This document shows, in pieces, positions 4,294 to 6,459 of a DNA stretch of 6,459 bases. Numbering within the stretch: the stretch's first letter is position 1; each line of letters opens with the position of its first letter. The DNA lies in NCBI GenBank assembly GCA_947445425.1, contig CANFFA010000144.1, positions 1 through 6,459 on the forward strand. The letters run 5' to 3'. The DNA comes from Paludibacteraceae bacterium. Its GTDB lineage: Bacteria; Bacteroidota; Bacteroidia; Bacteroidales; Paludibacteraceae. A program made the translations under genes and the position numbers. Below the pieces are notes generated by a model. The model had not been told where the DNA came from, ran no database searches, and worked only from the letters and a program-made list of their open reading frames with translations.

Positions 4294-6459
4294 ATGCAAA
4301 ACGAAAACGCCACCAGTACCGTCACCCTAAACGGAGCACAAGCCAAACAAGAACTAACAGCCCTGGAGCAAAAGGCCATAAGACTCAAGGCTGCATTGGT
4401 GGAAGCCAATACTGCCGGTGATGGAAAGGCATTCAATAAGCTCAACAAGGAGCTTCGAGATACGCAAAGGCAGATGAACCAACTTCAAAAGGAGGCCTTT
4501 GATGTAAAAAAGGTATTGGATAATCTTTCCGGTGCCACCATGAAAGAGTTAACCAAAGCACAAAAACAATTGAATGCCGAAATAAATAGCGGGAAGATTA
4601 AACGGGGCACAGAGGATTGGAACAATCACCAAGAACAACTCAAAAAGGTAAAAGCCGAGATTGCGAGCGTAAACGCTGAATCAAAAGAGGGGATGAGCAA
4701 CTTTGCGAAATTCTCCAAATTCACAAATGAATCATGGCAGCTATTTGCAGTAGCAGGGATGGCCATTGTAGGAGTGACAGCCGTATTGGCAAAGTATATG
4801 AAAATGCGTAACGAATTAGAAGACCAAAACGCCAATCTGAAAGCATTAACCGGACTAGAAGACAAAGACATTAACAAGCTTCAAAAATATGCGGAAGCGA
4901 TGGCTTCAAATCCATTAGAGGGTACAGGCATTCGCATACGCTCTTCTGTCATTGAAATTATGGAAGCCTATAAATTGGTTGGCTCGGCAAAACCTGAGTT
5001 ATTGCAAGATGTGGAGGCACTCAACGAAGTGACTAAGCAAAGCATGATCCTTGCCGCTGCAGCGGGAATGCCTTTGGAAGAAGCAGTACACGGAACTGTC
5101 ATTGCCTTAAATCAATACGGAGCAGCAGCCAAAGATGCAAACAGATATGTGAACGCATTGGGAGCCGGAGCAAAATTCGGAGCGGTAGAAGTGCCCTACA
5201 TTGCCGATGCACTCACCAAATTTGGAGCATTGGCTAAAGATGCAAATGTTCCTATTGAACAATCCATTGCAGCAATTGAAACATTGGGAGCAAAAGGTTT
5301 TGAAGCAGAAGTAACAGGAACGGGGTTAAAAACCTTTTTCGTTAAGTTAATGGCGGGAGCAAAAGACACCAATCCCGCAATAGTGGGAATGTCAAATGCC
5401 TTGGACAACCTCAATAAAAAGTTTGGTGGTCCGGGTGGATTTTCTAAAATGATTGACATGTTTGGAGAGCGTGAGGTCGTAATCGCCCGTTCTTTAATTG
5501 CCAACCGCGAGGAATTCAAAAACCTTTCAAAGGCTGTAACCGGAACAAGTTCTGCAATTGAACAAGCAACTATTAACAGTCAGACAACAAACGCTAAAAT
5601 TGCTCAAGCCACCAACCAATTGAATATCCTTACTATGCAATTGGTAGAAGGAGTAAGCCCTGCGGTGCTAAAAGTCGCGAATCTTACAAATGTTTTCCTG
5701 CGTGTATTGGTACAATTGCCCGCATGGTTAAAAGAAAACGGTATGCTATTAATGACCTTGACGGGGACAATGATAGGTTATACCATAGCTGTTAAAGCAA
5801 GTACCATTGCCGAGAAAGTGAAGAACATTGAAAAGGCAATTGGAATGGCTCTCGTAAAAGCGGAAATTATTGCCGACATTTCGGCTGCTGCATCCAAAGC
5901 ATTGTTGACGGGCAATATCACAAGAGCAAGAGCTGCTATGAGGCTGTTAAATGCCGAAATGTTGATAAATCCTTATGTTGCCATTGGGGTGGCGATAGCA
6001 GCCATTACAATTGCAATATACAAATTTGCAACGACTCAAACTTCAGCCCAGAAAGCTTGGAAAGAATTTAACGTGCAAAGTCAAATTGAAATTCAAACTG
6101 CCGACCAATTGTTTGAAGCCGTTAAAAAATCAAATATCGGATCAACTGAAAGGAAGACATTAATAGAAAAAATCAATTCACAATACGGACAATACCTGAC
6201 CAATCAATTAACAGAGGTGTCAAATTTGGATGATATTGCCCAGGCACAAAAAACGGTAAATTTTGCACTCCGAGATAAAATTGCCATTCAAACCAAAGAA
6301 GCAGCAAAAGCAGAAATCACAAAAAAATCTGTTGACAAACAGGTCAATACCTCTGAAAAATTAACCGAAGCATTTACAAGCTCATTTGGTGAAACAGTAG
6401 GAGGGGTTTTGAAATCAGAAATCATGGATAAATTGAATGCAGACCCCGATAATATGCAG
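4294..6459 (+). CDS. Tail tape measure protein, 3' end beyond window
   Basis: The frame is open from ATG 4294 to the window edge without a stop, giving 722 residues so far. Residues 15-130 are highly charged and predicted coiled coil (LTALEQKAIRLKAALVEA, LNKELRDTQRQMNQLQKEA, EQLKKVKAEIASVNAE). A hydrophobic segment lies at about 150-166. It is followed by a helical, Ala/Gly-rich region that resembles the TP901/PhageMin_Tail domain of tape measure proteins. Recognisable stretches there are LEDQNANLKALTGL, LEEAVHGTVIALNQYGAAAKDA and ETLGAKGFEAEVTGTGLKTFFVKL. Further hydrophobic segments lie near 484-500 and 560-576, and more coiled coil follows. The tape measure protein fills the tail tube during assembly and sets its length, and it may help DNA cross the host membrane. 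It is preceded by its own promoter candidate, and there is no SD site. Total length and tail type cannot be told from this window. Confidence 0.88.
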   Translation, partial: MQNENATSTVTLNGAQAKQELTALEQKAIRLKAALVEANTAGDGKAFNKLNKELRDTQRQMNQLQKEAFDVKKVLDNLSGATMKELTKAQKQLNAEINSGKIKRGTEDWNNHQEQLKKVKAEIASVNAESKEGMSNFAKFSKFTNESWQLFAVAGMAIVGVTAVLAKYMKMRNELEDQNANLKALTGLEDKDINKLQKYAEAMASNPLEGTGIRIRSSVIEIMEAYKLVGSAKPELLQDVEALNEVTKQSMILAAAAGMPLEEAVHGTVIALNQYGAAAKDANRYVNALGAGAKFGAVEVPYIADALTKFGALAKDANVPIEQSIAAIETLGAKGFEAEVTGTGLKTFFVKLMAGAKDTNPAIVGMSNALDNLNKKFGGPGGFSKMIDMFGEREVVIARSLIANREEFKNLSKAVTGTSSAIEQATINSQTTNAKIAQATNQLNILTMQLVEGVSPAVLKVANLTNVFLRVLVQLPAWLKENGMLLMTLTGTMIGYTIAVKASTIAEKVKNIEKAIGMALVKAEIIADISAAASKALLTGNITRARAAMRLLNAEMLINPYVAIGVAIAAITIAIYKFATTQTSAQKAWKEFNVQSQIEIQTADQLFEAVKKSNIGSTERKTLIEKINSQYGQYLTNQLTEVSNLDDIAQAQKTVNFALRDKIAIQTKEAAKAEITKKSVDKQVNTSEKLTEAFTSSFGETVGGVLKSEIMDKLNADPDNMQ

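Noticed and set aside
4626..4877. Minus-strand open frame inside the tape measure gene
   Set aside because: Its Ser/Ala/Phe-rich product is the reverse-strand shadow of Lys/Glu/Ala-rich coiled-coil coding. The same applies to the minus-strand frame at 5196-5519.

Overview
The window is a stretch of a tailed-phage genome or prophage whose host is probably a member of the Bacteroidota. The evidence for the host is indirect. The DNA is moderately AT-rich, the starts have A-rich leaders instead of Shine-Dalgarno sites, and two intergenic gaps carry candidate promoters close to the Bacteroidota pattern TTG/TAnnTTTG. Several proteins also resemble families I associate with Bacteroidota phages. All recognised genes are on the + strand and tightly packed.

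Layout. (1) Positions 3-678 hold the 3' part of an unidentified small phage protein and an overlapping gene that looks like a neck or tail-completion protein. They end in a perfect-stem terminator that includes the stop codon. (2) Positions 733-2411 hold the host-contact module. The first gene is a tail-fibre/baseplate-like protein with two GKGLST repeats. The second is a 337-residue beta-helix protein with a regular ladder of cysteines. (3) Positions 2445-2783 hold a 112-residue protein of unknown function. (4) Positions 2796-4175 hold a lysis cassette: a three-pass holin, an M15 zinc peptidase endolysin, and a lipoprotein with a C-terminal membrane anchor that fits a single-gene (unimolecular) spanin. 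Adjacent genes overlap by 14 and 4 bases. A second strong terminator follows. (5) Positions 4294 to the window end hold the first 722 codons of a tail tape measure protein, still open at the edge.

Working together, the lysis genes would open the inner membrane, cut peptidoglycan and then disrupt or fuse the outer membrane. The fibre and beta-helix proteins would contact the host surface, and the tape measure would set tail length. There are probably three transcription units. The two terminators are each followed directly by a similar promoter-like motif ending in CTTTGTG. No integrase, transposase, RNA gene, CRISPR array or defence system is visible. The points most worth a second look are the candidate u-spanin, the cysteine-ladder beta-helix protein, the shared terminator-promoter junction motif, and the position of the lysis cassette immediately before the tape measure gene.
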